The translations under genes and the position numbers were made by a program. DNA of 22,811 nucleotides. Source: Sulfurovum sp. UBA1140. GTDB taxonomy: Bacteria > Campylobacterota > Campylobacteria > Campylobacterales > Sulfurovaceae. This document shows, piece by piece, positions 7,873 through 14,683 of this stretch. Position 1 is the first letter of the stretch; each line of letters opens with the position of its first letter. The stretch spans positions 349 through 23,159 of the forward strand of contig DCAF01000024.1 in the NCBI GenBank assembly GCA_002311915.1, given 5' to 3'. A model generated the notes under the pieces. The model was not told the DNA's origin and did no database searches. It saw only the letters and a program-made list of their open reading frames with translations.

Positions 7873-8505
7873 ATGAGTATATTTCAATTTTTACTTTTTG
7901 TAGTTTCAATTATCGTTTTTATTCTGTTTTTTAAACAGCTATTTTCGGGTGCATTTCCTAAACGGGGAGTGGACTTTGAAGCAAAAAGAGACAATGACCA
8001 GATAGGTAGTATCACAAGAATGGATCAAAGTTTTACCTCTCCTCTACCAAAACGTTCAAGAGTAGGACAGCTAATCCAGATGGCTGATAGTGCCATTGAA
8101 AAAGAGGATTATATCGAGGCAGACAAGGCACTCTCTAGTGCCTTAATTCTTGAAAAAGAGAACAGTGAACTACTTTTAAAGCAAGGGTTTGTATTAATTA
8201 AAATGAACCGATTAGAAGATGCAAAAGAGACCTACCAAGAGCTTTTAACAGTTGATGAACAGAGTGATATAGGACATGTTTCATTGGCAAATGTACTGCA
8301 TCAATTAGATGAAGATTTATTGGCAATAGAGCATCATAAAAAAGCCATTGAACTTGATAATCAGTATGCACCACACTACTTTAATTATGCCAATACCCTT
8401 TATGATATAGATAAAAAAGAGGAAGCATTATCGCTTTATAAACAAGCATTTAAAATTGACCCTTCTCTTGAAGAAGCAGAGCGTATGATTAAAGAGCTTA
8501 CATAA
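7873..8505 (+). CDS. Membrane-anchored tetratricopeptide repeat protein
   Basis: The 210-residue protein has an N-terminal membrane helix (about 4-23), a polar linker and at least three TPR units (about 66-99, 134-165 and 167-200), ending in IDPSLEEA, a typical TPR turn. The repeats would lie in the cytoplasm or periplasm depending on topology; the basic residues following the helix favour the cytoplasm. The start at ATG 7873 is chosen because GGAG lies five bases upstream; a longer reading from a TTG at 7849 lacks a ribosome binding site. It lies 46 bases after clpB and 10 before the GGDEF gene. TPRs bind other proteins, so it may be a scaffold, but the partner is unknown. Confidence 0.82.
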   Translation: MSIFQFLLFVVSIIVFILFFKQLFSGAFPKRGVDFEAKRDNDQIGSITRMDQSFTSPLPKRSRVGQLIQMADSAIEKEDYIEADKALSSALILEKENSELLLKQGFVLIKMNRLEDAKETYQELLTVDEQSDIGHVSLANVLHQLDEDLLAIEHHKKAIELDNQYAPHYFNYANTLYDIDKKEEALSLYKQAFKIDPSLEEAERMIKELT

Positions 8506-8515
8506 TTCAATAGTC

Positions 8516-9478
8516 ATGCCTTTAAATGAACCTATCTATCTCTATTTGAGTATTCTACTTTTAACCGCTATTATTATCTTTTTAGTGGTTAATTTTTGTT
8601 TGCAACAGTATAGAAACAACCTTAACTCTTTTATTCAAGTCAATACCAATATTACCATCTTAAGCAGTAATAACGAAATTATTACCATAAATAGAGCAGG
8701 ATTGGACTTTTTTGGCTTTAAATCACTTGAAAAATTAAAGCAAGAGCATCGTTCTATCAGTGATTTTTTTATTGAGAGAGAGGGGTGTATTAATAAATAT
8801 ACCCATGGAAAGAACTGGTTAACAGCCCTAAGTAAAATAACAAACAAAAGTAGCAAAGTCAAAATGCATAGCGAAGTAGACAATATGCCACAATTCTTTT
8901 ATATAAAAGTTAGTAAAATGAAGCATAAAGGTGAGTACCTTATCTCATTTAACAATATATCTGAGCTCGAGAGAGAAAAAGAAGAGATAAAAAGTAAAGC
9001 AGACCATGATGCCCTTACCAAAATTTATAATCGTGTAAAATTTGATGCGGTATTCCCAATGGTTGTTGACAAGGCACTGCTTCATGATGAACCCTTCACA
9101 CTCATTCTTTTTGATATTGACCACTTTAAAAGTGTCAATGATACCCATGGACACAATGTGGGCGATAAAGTTTTGGTAGAGTTGGCACGATTGGTCAATA
9201 TGAGCTTAAGAGAAAAAAATGATATATTTGCACGATGGGGAGGAGAAGAGTTTGTTGTTCTGTCAAGATTTACCACCAATGAAGAAGCAGAACTTATCGC
9301 CAACCAATTGCGTAAAGATATAGAATCTTACCACTTTGAGGTGGTTCAAAAAGTAACATGTAGTTTTGGAGTAACACAATTTCAAGCCAATGACTCTAAA
9401 AATGATATTTTCCAAAGGGTTGACGAGGCTCTTTACGAGGCAAAAGACAATGGACGGAATCAGGTTATAGTCAAGTAA
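8516..9478 (+). CDS. Membrane-bound PAS-GGDEF diguanylate cyclase
   Basis: Likely makes cyclic di-GMP from two GTP. The 320-residue protein has one N-terminal membrane helix (about 8-28), a PAS-like sensor domain (about 40-150), a short charged coiled linker (about 150-163) and a GGDEF domain starting at DALTKIYNR (165-173). Metal and GTP-binding elements are FDIDHFK (199-205) and the active-site GGEEF (242-246), a functional variant. The inhibitory RxxD site five residues before GGEEF reads EKND, so its arginine is lost and I-site feedback inhibition is unlikely. No clear Shine-Dalgarno precedes the ATG; translation may depend on the TPR gene ending 10 bases upstream. The 3' end overlaps the convergent pdxA gene by 19 bases. 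Confidence 0.92.
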   Translation: MPLNEPIYLYLSILLLTAIIIFLVVNFCLQQYRNNLNSFIQVNTNITILSSNNEIITINRAGLDFFGFKSLEKLKQEHRSISDFFIEREGCINKYTHGKNWLTALSKITNKSSKVKMHSEVDNMPQFFYIKVSKMKHKGEYLISFNNISELEREKEEIKSKADHDALTKIYNRVKFDAVFPMVVDKALLHDEPFTLILFDIDHFKSVNDTHGHNVGDKVLVELARLVNMSLREKNDIFARWGGEEFVVLSRFTTNEEAELIANQLRKDIESYHFEVVQKVTCSFGVTQFQANDSKNDIFQRVDEALYEAKDNGRNQVIVK

Positions 9479-10383
9479 TCTATTGCATTTAGATAACTAA
9501 GATTATTCAGCTTGACCCCTCTATAAGCAATATCAAATGCTGTCCCATGGTCAACCGAGGTTCGTATAATCGGCAGATTCAAAGAGATATTAATCCCCTC
9601 ATCAAAATAGAGTGCTTTGAGTGGTACTAACCCTTGGTCGTGATACATCGCTACAAAATATCTATAATTTTTACGACTATTTGGGGTAAAAGCTACATCG
9701 GGAACCAAAGGTTGAGTATAAACTATTTTACCAATTCTATTATGTGCCATGTGAGTCGCTTCAATAATAGATAGCTCCTCATCCCCCAATACTCCAGCAT
9801 CTCCAGCATGAGGATTCAGACCTAGTAGTCCAATCTTTTCATTCTCTTTCAAATCTATTGCATTAAAAAAATCAACTAAAAATTTTGATAACTTCTCAAT
9901 ATTTTTAACTTTATCGGCTACTTGTCGTAATGGAACATGTTCGGTATACAACGCCACATACATTTTAGGGCAACCCAACATCATAATGGCATCGGCATCA
10001 AAAAAATCTCTAAGAGCGTCCGTATGACCTTTATAATCAATACCTGCCAACTCCCACGCTTTTTTATGAATAGGCAGGGTCATTATTCCATCAACGCTTC
10101 TATCTTTAGTAAGCTCCACAGCTTTTTGAAAAGAGGCAAAACTATAAGCCCCACTCTCTTTGGTAACTTTTGCAAGGTCTATATTAAAATAGGGTGCAAT
10201 GGTTTCAATAGACTTAAAATCATGAGGAATAGAAAGATTAAGCAGTTTAGAGGCTTGTTCTAGCATGGCTCTATCTATACAGTAGAGAGGTTGAACCAGC
10301 CCTTTTATCTTATTATGATTTTCTAGCGCGAGTTGAATACCTATTCCGTTTAGGTCTCCTATGCTAATGGCTATTTTTTTCAC
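9460..10383 (-). CDS. pdxA: 4-hydroxythreonine-4-phosphate dehydrogenase PdxA
   Basis: Oxidises 4-phosphohydroxy-L-threonine; the product decarboxylates to the amino-ketone used by PdxJ in DXP-dependent vitamin B6 synthesis. The 307-residue protein shows the three metal-binding histidines expected by alignment with the E. coli enzyme: His149 in TEHVPL, His192 in NPHAGD and His248 in YHDQGL. The C-terminal IIRTSVDHGTAFDIA block (272-286) is also present. HAGD replaces the more common HAGE. The ATG overlaps the stop of the L,D-transpeptidase gene by four bases, so it is the last gene of the minus-strand block. The substrate-binding GHT (119-121) is intact. Confidence 0.95.
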   Translation of the reverse strand: MKKIAISIGDLNGIGIQLALENHNKIKGLVQPLYCIDRAMLEQASKLLNLSIPHDFKSIETIAPYFNIDLAKVTKESGAYSFASFQKAVELTKDRSVDGIMTLPIHKKAWELAGIDYKGHTDALRDFFDADAIMMLGCPKMYVALYTEHVPLRQVADKVKNIEKLSKFLVDFFNAIDLKENEKIGLLGLNPHAGDAGVLGDEELSIIEATHMAHNRIGKIVYTQPLVPDVAFTPNSRKNYRYFVAMYHDQGLVPLKALYFDEGINISLNLPIIRTSVDHGTAFDIAYRGVKLNNLSYLNAIDYLTIT

Positions 10384-11012
10384 TCTTTAATCTCAATGGT
10401 TGTTCCCAAGTCAACCATACTCCAAATGGTGTCCATCCCCTTATTGGTCATTGCCATACAGCCATTTGTCCAGTCATTAGAGAGGGTATAATCATCACCT
10501 TTTCCATCCCAAAACATAGGTACTTGTGCATGTATTGTGATACCATTTCCTGGATTTAATCCAAGCTTCTTTGCTCTGGATTTATCTATGGCATTGGGAT
10601 AAGATATTAGCATCTCTCGATAGTATTTTTTATCTTTTCGTTTATCTATAATTGTATAGATACCCTCAGGTGTTTTTTTATCACCTCTTTTAAGTTTCTT
10701 TCCTTCAGGATTCTCACCCAAAGAGATTCTATGACGGCTCAGAAGATTGCCCTCTTTATCAAATAGAACCATAACTCTTTTTGATTTTACAACAACTATC
10801 TTAGAAGCCTTTTTTTTCTCTATAAGTTCATCATTCTGATACCAATCATAGATTGTTGATTCTACAATAATCTCTTCAGGAATTTCTTCTACAACAATTG
10901 TTACATTATTCTCTTCTACTTTTTTAGGAGGTTTTGGCTTAACTTTCTCTACACATCCTGTAAAAAGTAACACACCCACAACTAAGATTCCTATATATAT
11001 TTTTGTTTTCAT
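10380..11012 (-). CDS. L,D-transpeptidase (YkuD domain) lipoprotein
   Basis: Probably forms 3-3 crosslinks in peptidoglycan or attaches proteins to it. The 210-residue protein has a lipoprotein signal: a hydrophobic core (about 5-18) and lipobox LFTGC with Cys20 as the lipidated residue. A Pro/Lys/Glu/Val-rich spacer (21-55) would reach from the membrane to the wall. The YkuD domain (about 72-208) has the IHAQ histidine (His161) and the SNDWTNGCMAM motif with the likely nucleophile Cys185. It sits between pdxJ and pdxA, which are neighbours in Campylobacter, and overlaps pdxA by four bases. A 77-base gap and an AT-rich palindrome separate it from pdxJ, so it may have its own promoter. AGGGA precedes the ATG. 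Confidence 0.9.
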   Translation of the reverse strand: MKTKIYIGILVVGVLLFTGCVEKVKPKPPKKVEENNVTIVVEEIPEEIIVESTIYDWYQNDELIEKKKASKIVVVKSKRVMVLFDKEGNLLSRHRISLGENPEGKKLKRGDKKTPEGIYTIIDKRKDKKYYREMLISYPNAIDKSRAKKLGLNPGNGITIHAQVPMFWDGKGDDYTLSNDWTNGCMAMTNKGMDTIWSMVDLGTTIEIKE

Positions 11013-11057
11013 CTCTTTCCCTAAAGATAGTTATTATTAAATCCAATTATCTTATAA

Positions 11058-11089
11058 TTTTTAATAAGTTTATTTAAAACTATTAAAAA
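11058..11089 (-). terminator. AT-rich imperfect palindrome just after pdxJ; possible weak terminator
   Basis: The arms at 11058-11071 and 11077-11089 are reverse complements except for one extra base, with a five-base loop. It begins directly after the pdxJ stop codon. The stem is almost all A-T pairs, with only one G-C pair, so it would be a poor terminator alone. It does end in a T run on the minus strand. CTTATA/ATTATC elements at 11046-11056 read as TATAAG/GATAAT on the minus strand and could be a -10 box for the L,D-transpeptidase gene. Confidence 0.3.
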
Positions 11090-11872
11090 TCAACGAATAA
11101 GTAACGCTTTCATATCTAAAATAGCCTGTTCCAAGCCAACCCATACAGACCGAGCAATAATACTCTGTCCAATATTAAGCTCCTCAATCGTCTCTATCTC
11201 ATTAATTGCTTCAACATTTTGATAATTTAGCCCATGACCAGCCGCCACCTTAAGTCCAAGCTCCATTGCATCACCAGAGAGAACCCTTAGATTGGTAAGC
11301 TCCTCTTCCAATATAATTGTTAATACTTTCCGAGATAAATCAAGTTCAGGAATTGTATGATGGGTATTGGCTAAATTCCCATACAACATCGCATAGACAT
11401 TGGCATATTTACCTGTATGAAACTCTATCCACTCCACACCCAACTCTTTTGATGTTTGAATATTTTCTAAAGTAGGATCAATAAAAAGTGACACCTCTAT
11501 CTCATTATCTTGAAGTCGTTGAATGGTTGCGTTAAGGAGTGGTTGTTCACCTAAGATATTTAGCCCACCCTCTGTAGTCACCTCTTCTCTTTTTTCAGGA
11601 ACCAACGTCACCCGATGAGGTTTTAAATCACAAACAATATCTATAATCTCATTAGCCATAGCACACTCTAAATTAATCGGTAAAGGGGAGTGCTTAATAA
11701 TATTAATAGCATCAGCATCTTGAATATGCCGTCTATCTTCTCTTAAATGAATAGTAATCTGCTCTGCACCTGCTCGTTTAACAATCCCCAACGCATCCAT
11801 TGGATTGGGGTCAGCTATTTTTCTAGCTTCTCTTAGAACGGCTATATGGTCTATATTTACACCCAGTTTCAT
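11090..11872 (-). CDS. pdxJ: Pyridoxine 5'-phosphate synthase PdxJ
   Basis: Condenses 1-deoxyxylulose 5-phosphate with 3-amino-1-hydroxyacetone 1-phosphate to give pyridoxine 5'-phosphate. The 260-residue TIM-barrel protein carries the N-terminal GVNIDHIA strand (4-11), HLREDRRHI (42-50), the glutamate at about 69, VAAGHGLNY (209-217, with the conserved histidine) and the phosphate-binding end block around IGQSIIARSVW (234-244). It is slightly longer than the E. coli form, as is usual in Campylobacterota. It starts 12 bases after hisS. The pathway partner PdxA lies one gene downstream. Confidence 0.97.
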   Translation of the reverse strand: MKLGVNIDHIAVLREARKIADPNPMDALGIVKRAGAEQITIHLREDRRHIQDADAINIIKHSPLPINLECAMANEIIDIVCDLKPHRVTLVPEKREEVTTEGGLNILGEQPLLNATIQRLQDNEIEVSLFIDPTLENIQTSKELGVEWIEFHTGKYANVYAMLYGNLANTHHTIPELDLSRKVLTIILEEELTNLRVLSGDAMELGLKVAAGHGLNYQNVEAINEIETIEELNIGQSIIARSVWVGLEQAILDMKALLIR

Positions 11873-11884
11873 TTTCTCTCCTAA

Positions 11885-13099
11885 CTAAAATTCTGATTTA
11901 TTTATGGTAAACTCTTGCTTCTCTACCAAATCTTTAACCCAAATTGTTCCATCTTTAAACTCATCTTCACCAACCACAGCACAATATCGTGCATTAACTC
12001 TATCTGCACCTTTTAGGTGAGCTTTGAGTTTTTTAGGACTGTACTCTAAAGTAACTTTATCCGTAACTCTTTTTTTAGAAGCCAAAGGAAATAGACTATC
12101 AATAGCCCCCTCTTCCATCGCTCCAATATAGTAACCTTCACGCTCAATATTGGGCATTACAACCAACTCCATAATTCGCTCAATCCCCAAAGCAAACCCC
12201 ACAGCAGGAGTTGGCTTACCATCAAGAAACTCAACCAATTTATCATAACGTCCACCACCTGCTATTGCTGATTGTGAACCTATCTCATTACTCACAAACT
12301 CAAATGCTGTTTTACTGTAGTAGTCAAGACCTCTAACAAGATTGGTATCTACCTCATAAGATATATTTTCACTCTTAAGCAGTTGAACCAATTTTTCAAA
12401 GCCACTCTCACAACCATCACAAAGAGAGGTGATAAGTTTAGGAGAATCGGCTAACAGAGATTGGCACGTCTTATTTTTACAATCAAGCACTCGAATAGGA
12501 TTGGTTCCAATTCGTCGGTTACAATCCTCACAAAGTTCATCTTTACAATCGTTCAAAAAATTGATAAGATTTTCACGGTAAGGGGGCATACACTCAGGGC
12601 ATCCCAATGAGTTTATCTGTAAATCATAACCAATCCCCAAAGCTCTGAATATATCTCCAATCATCTGAATAATGGTAAAGTCTTCATAAACAGAACCCTC
12701 TCCAAAACTCTCACAACCAAACTGATGAAACTCTCTTAGTCGTCCTTTTTGAGGTCGTTCATAACGAAACATCGGTCCATAGTAATAAAACTTAAACTTC
12801 TCATTCTGTCGTCTGTCTAGTTTAGCTTGAACAAAAGCACGAACCACCCCTGCCGTTCCCTCAGGACGCATACAGACATCATTGCCCCCTTTGTCCTCAA
12901 ACTGATACATCTCTTTACCCACAATGTCGCTACTCTCACCTACAGAGCGTCTAAACAGTTTTGTCTCTTCTAAAATAGGGGTTTCAATATAGCTGTAACC
13001 ATACTTTTTAGAGATACCAATAGCAGTTGTAACGATATGCACAAATCGTTCGCTCTCCTCAAATGTTAAATCTTTCATGCCACGAAGTGCATTTATCAT
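11885..13099 (-). CDS. hisS: Histidyl-tRNA synthetase
   Basis: Class II synthetase that charges tRNA-His. The 404-residue protein has motif 1 near the N terminus, motif 2 around FRYERPQKGRLREFHQ (111-126), the histidine-binding GLDYYSKTAFEF block (257-268) and motif 3 AVGFALGIERI (299-309). An unusual trait is a cysteine-rich stretch between motif 2 and the histidine-binding block. It holds nine cysteines: C167xxC170, C185, C190xxC193, C207, C212 and C227xxC230. This looks like a structural zinc site; similar Cys-rich HisRS exist in other bacteria. The ATG overlaps the tmk stop by four bases. The C-terminal anticodon-binding domain is short but present (about 325-404). Confidence 0.96.
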   Translation of the reverse strand: MINALRGMKDLTFEESERFVHIVTTAIGISKKYGYSYIETPILEETKLFRRSVGESSDIVGKEMYQFEDKGGNDVCMRPEGTAGVVRAFVQAKLDRRQNEKFKFYYYGPMFRYERPQKGRLREFHQFGCESFGEGSVYEDFTIIQMIGDIFRALGIGYDLQINSLGCPECMPPYRENLINFLNDCKDELCEDCNRRIGTNPIRVLDCKNKTCQSLLADSPKLITSLCDGCESGFEKLVQLLKSENISYEVDTNLVRGLDYYSKTAFEFVSNEIGSQSAIAGGGRYDKLVEFLDGKPTPAVGFALGIERIMELVVMPNIEREGYYIGAMEEGAIDSLFPLASKKRVTDKVTLEYSPKKLKAHLKGADRVNARYCAVVGEDEFKDGTIWVKDLVEKQEFTINKSEF

Positions 13100-13683
13100 A
13101 GTTCTTCCTTTATTCTCTTTTTTATCTGTTTCTCTATTGTCTCTATCGTCTCTGTTGCATCCACAAGCAAATAGGGAATATCTAACCTTTCTAAACTCTT
13201 CTTCATATCTGTTTGCACACGCATCAGATACTCTAAGCCTCGCCGTTCAATTCCATCAAGTGTTTTATCTTCAGCACCCGTTCTCTCTTTAAGTGTTTTC
13301 ATATTGGTCTCAAACAGAACAATCAAATCAGGGAAATGCCCCTCTAGTGCAAATCTATTTAACTCAACCAAATGTTCAAAATTAAAATCACCATTGGCTA
13401 AAGCATACCCAATACCTGAAAGAAATCCTCTATCTGAAATGATCAGCTTATCTTTATTTGGTTTAACAATTTGAGCATAGTGTTCAGCTCTGTCGGCTAA
13501 AAAGAGCAACAGTTCGGCTCGTTTTGAGCTAAGTGAGTCTTCAAGTAAAATCTCTCTGGCATGTTTTCCAAACGCTGTTCCACCTGGTTCTTTGGTGACC
13601 ACTACATTTTTAAAACTATTGGCTACAAGCTCTATCTGTGTGGTTTTACCACAAGTGTCAATGCCTTCAAAGAGTACATACAT
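13096..13683 (-). CDS. tmk: Thymidylate kinase
   Basis: Phosphorylates dTMP to dTDP for DNA synthesis. From the ATG at 13683 the protein is 195 residues, with the P-loop GIDTCGKTT (7-15), the substrate-binding EPGGT (32-36), FLADRAEHY (61-69) and the ISDRGF block (82-87). The start at 13683 is preferred over one eight codons earlier. The P-loop then lies at the usual distance from the N terminus, and AAGGAAG sits just upstream. It overlaps the end of coaD by 17 bases and hisS by four. In the DR block the usual DRY is DRG, a mild deviation near the dTMP site. Confidence 0.95.
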   Translation of the reverse strand: MYVLFEGIDTCGKTTQIELVANSFKNVVVTKEPGGTAFGKHAREILLEDSLSSKRAELLLFLADRAEHYAQIVKPNKDKLIISDRGFLSGIGYALANGDFNFEHLVELNRFALEGHFPDLIVLFETNMKTLKERTGAEDKTLDGIERRGLEYLMRVQTDMKKSLERLDIPYLLVDATETIETIEKQIKKRIKEEL

Positions 13684-14158
13684 AATCTTCCTTTTTAAGT
13701 ATATCACCCAATATACAATGGGGAACCAAATGCTCTATCTTTCCATTAAACGGAAGCAAAGAACGAACAATAGAAGAGCTAATAAACGCGTACTCTAAAC
13801 TTGGCATTAAAAAGATGGTCTCTAGCTCTTTTTTGAGTGAAGCGTTGGCATAGCCCATCTGAAACTCATACTCAAAGTCACTTACTGCTCTAATTCCCCT
13901 TATAACAATATTGGCATCAAGCTCATCAGATAAATCAACAAGCAGTGAATGAAAACCAATGACTTTAACATTAGAGAAACATTTGGTTGCTTTTTTTACC
14001 ATACGAATTCGCTCTTCGATAGAGAACATCGGTCTTTTAGTTTGATTCTCGGCAACGGCTACAATAATCTCATCAAACAGTGTAGATGCTCGTTGAATAA
14101 TATCTACATGCCCATTGGTAATGGGGTCAAAAGTCCCAGGGTAGATTGCTTTTTTCAT
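13667..14158 (-). CDS. coaD: Phosphopantetheine adenylyltransferase
   Basis: Makes dephospho-CoA from 4'-phosphopantetheine and ATP, the penultimate step of CoA synthesis. The 163-residue nucleotidyltransferase has the ATP-binding PGTFDPITNGH (7-17) with His17, the RGIRAVSDFEYE block (88-98) and the ISSSIVR motif (126-132). It starts three bases after ubiX and ends 17 bases inside tmk. This ubiX-coaD-tmk-hisS order matches what I recall of Campylobacter jejuni. Confidence 0.97.
   Translation of the reverse strand: MKKAIYPGTFDPITNGHVDIIQRASTLFDEIIVAVAENQTKRPMFSIEERIRMVKKATKCFSNVKVIGFHSLLVDLSDELDANIVIRGIRAVSDFEYEFQMGYANASLKKELETIFLMPSLEYAFISSSIVRSLLPFNGKIEHLVPHCILGDILKKEDYVCTL
13687..13693 (-). 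promoter_or_regulatory. Ribosome binding site of tmk
   Basis: AAGGAAG on the minus strand, three bases before the ATG at 13683 when measured from its end. It lies inside the coaD coding end and decides the tmk start in favour of 13683. Confidence 0.6.
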
Positions 14159-14161
14159 CTC

Positions 14162-14683
14162 TTAACTCCATCTCTCATATAAATCATTCTCTATTCCTAA
14201 AACATCGTACCATTTCCCAATAATAAATCGCTCCATCTCTTCAATGGTTCTAGAGTCAGAATAATACCCCATAACAGGAGGTGCAATAATAACATTTAAT
14301 TTGGCTAATTTTTCCATATTTTCCAGTGCAATAGCAGAAAAAGGCATCTCACGTGGAGCAAGTAGCAATTTTTTCTGCTCTTTAAGTGCCACGGAGGCAA
14401 CACGTGTTACCAAATTGTCGGCAACACCACAAGAAATTTTTGCTAAAGTATTCATACTACAAGGGATAATGGCTGTGGCATCTACTTGAAACGAGCCTGA
14501 TGCTATTGAAGCTCCTATATTTTTATTGCTGTGAAGTGTTATCTTTTTCTCTTCAAATGCCTCTACAATTTTAGCATGTTCTGATACAACAAGATGAAGT
14601 TCAACCTCATCAGGTAGGTATTCTATGAATTTTTTTGCTAAGTTTGTGCCTGAGGCTCCTGTTATGGCTAGGATTAGTTTCAT
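14162..14683 (-). CDS. ubiX: Flavin prenyltransferase UbiX
   Basis: Attaches a dimethylallyl group to FMN to make the prenylated flavin used by UbiD-type decarboxylases, including in quinone synthesis. The 173-residue protein has the FMN-binding ITGASG loop (7-12), the central SMNTLAKISCGVADNL block (about 96-111) with the following basic VTR, the LLLAPREMPFS block (about 127-137) and the closing IIAPPVMGYY (about 151-160). The ATG shares four bases with the dptH stop (ATGA). AGGA lies just before it and GAGG ten bases before it. It is therefore physically coupled to the dpt restriction module, although its function is housekeeping. Confidence 0.95.
   Translation of the reverse strand: MKLILAITGASGTNLAKKFIEYLPDEVELHLVVSEHAKIVEAFEEKKITLHSNKNIGASIASGSFQVDATAIIPCSMNTLAKISCGVADNLVTRVASVALKEQKKLLLAPREMPFSAIALENMEKLAKLNVIIAPPVMGYYSDSRTIEEMERFIIGKWYDVLGIENDLYERWS

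Noticed and set aside
9937..10263. 108-codon plus-strand reading frame inside pdxA
   Set aside because: It lies wholly antisense to a well-conserved enzyme and resembles no protein family.
13684..13707. Eight-residue N-terminal extension of thymidylate kinase
   Set aside because: AAGGAAG lies within the extension and the P-loop position fits the shorter form.
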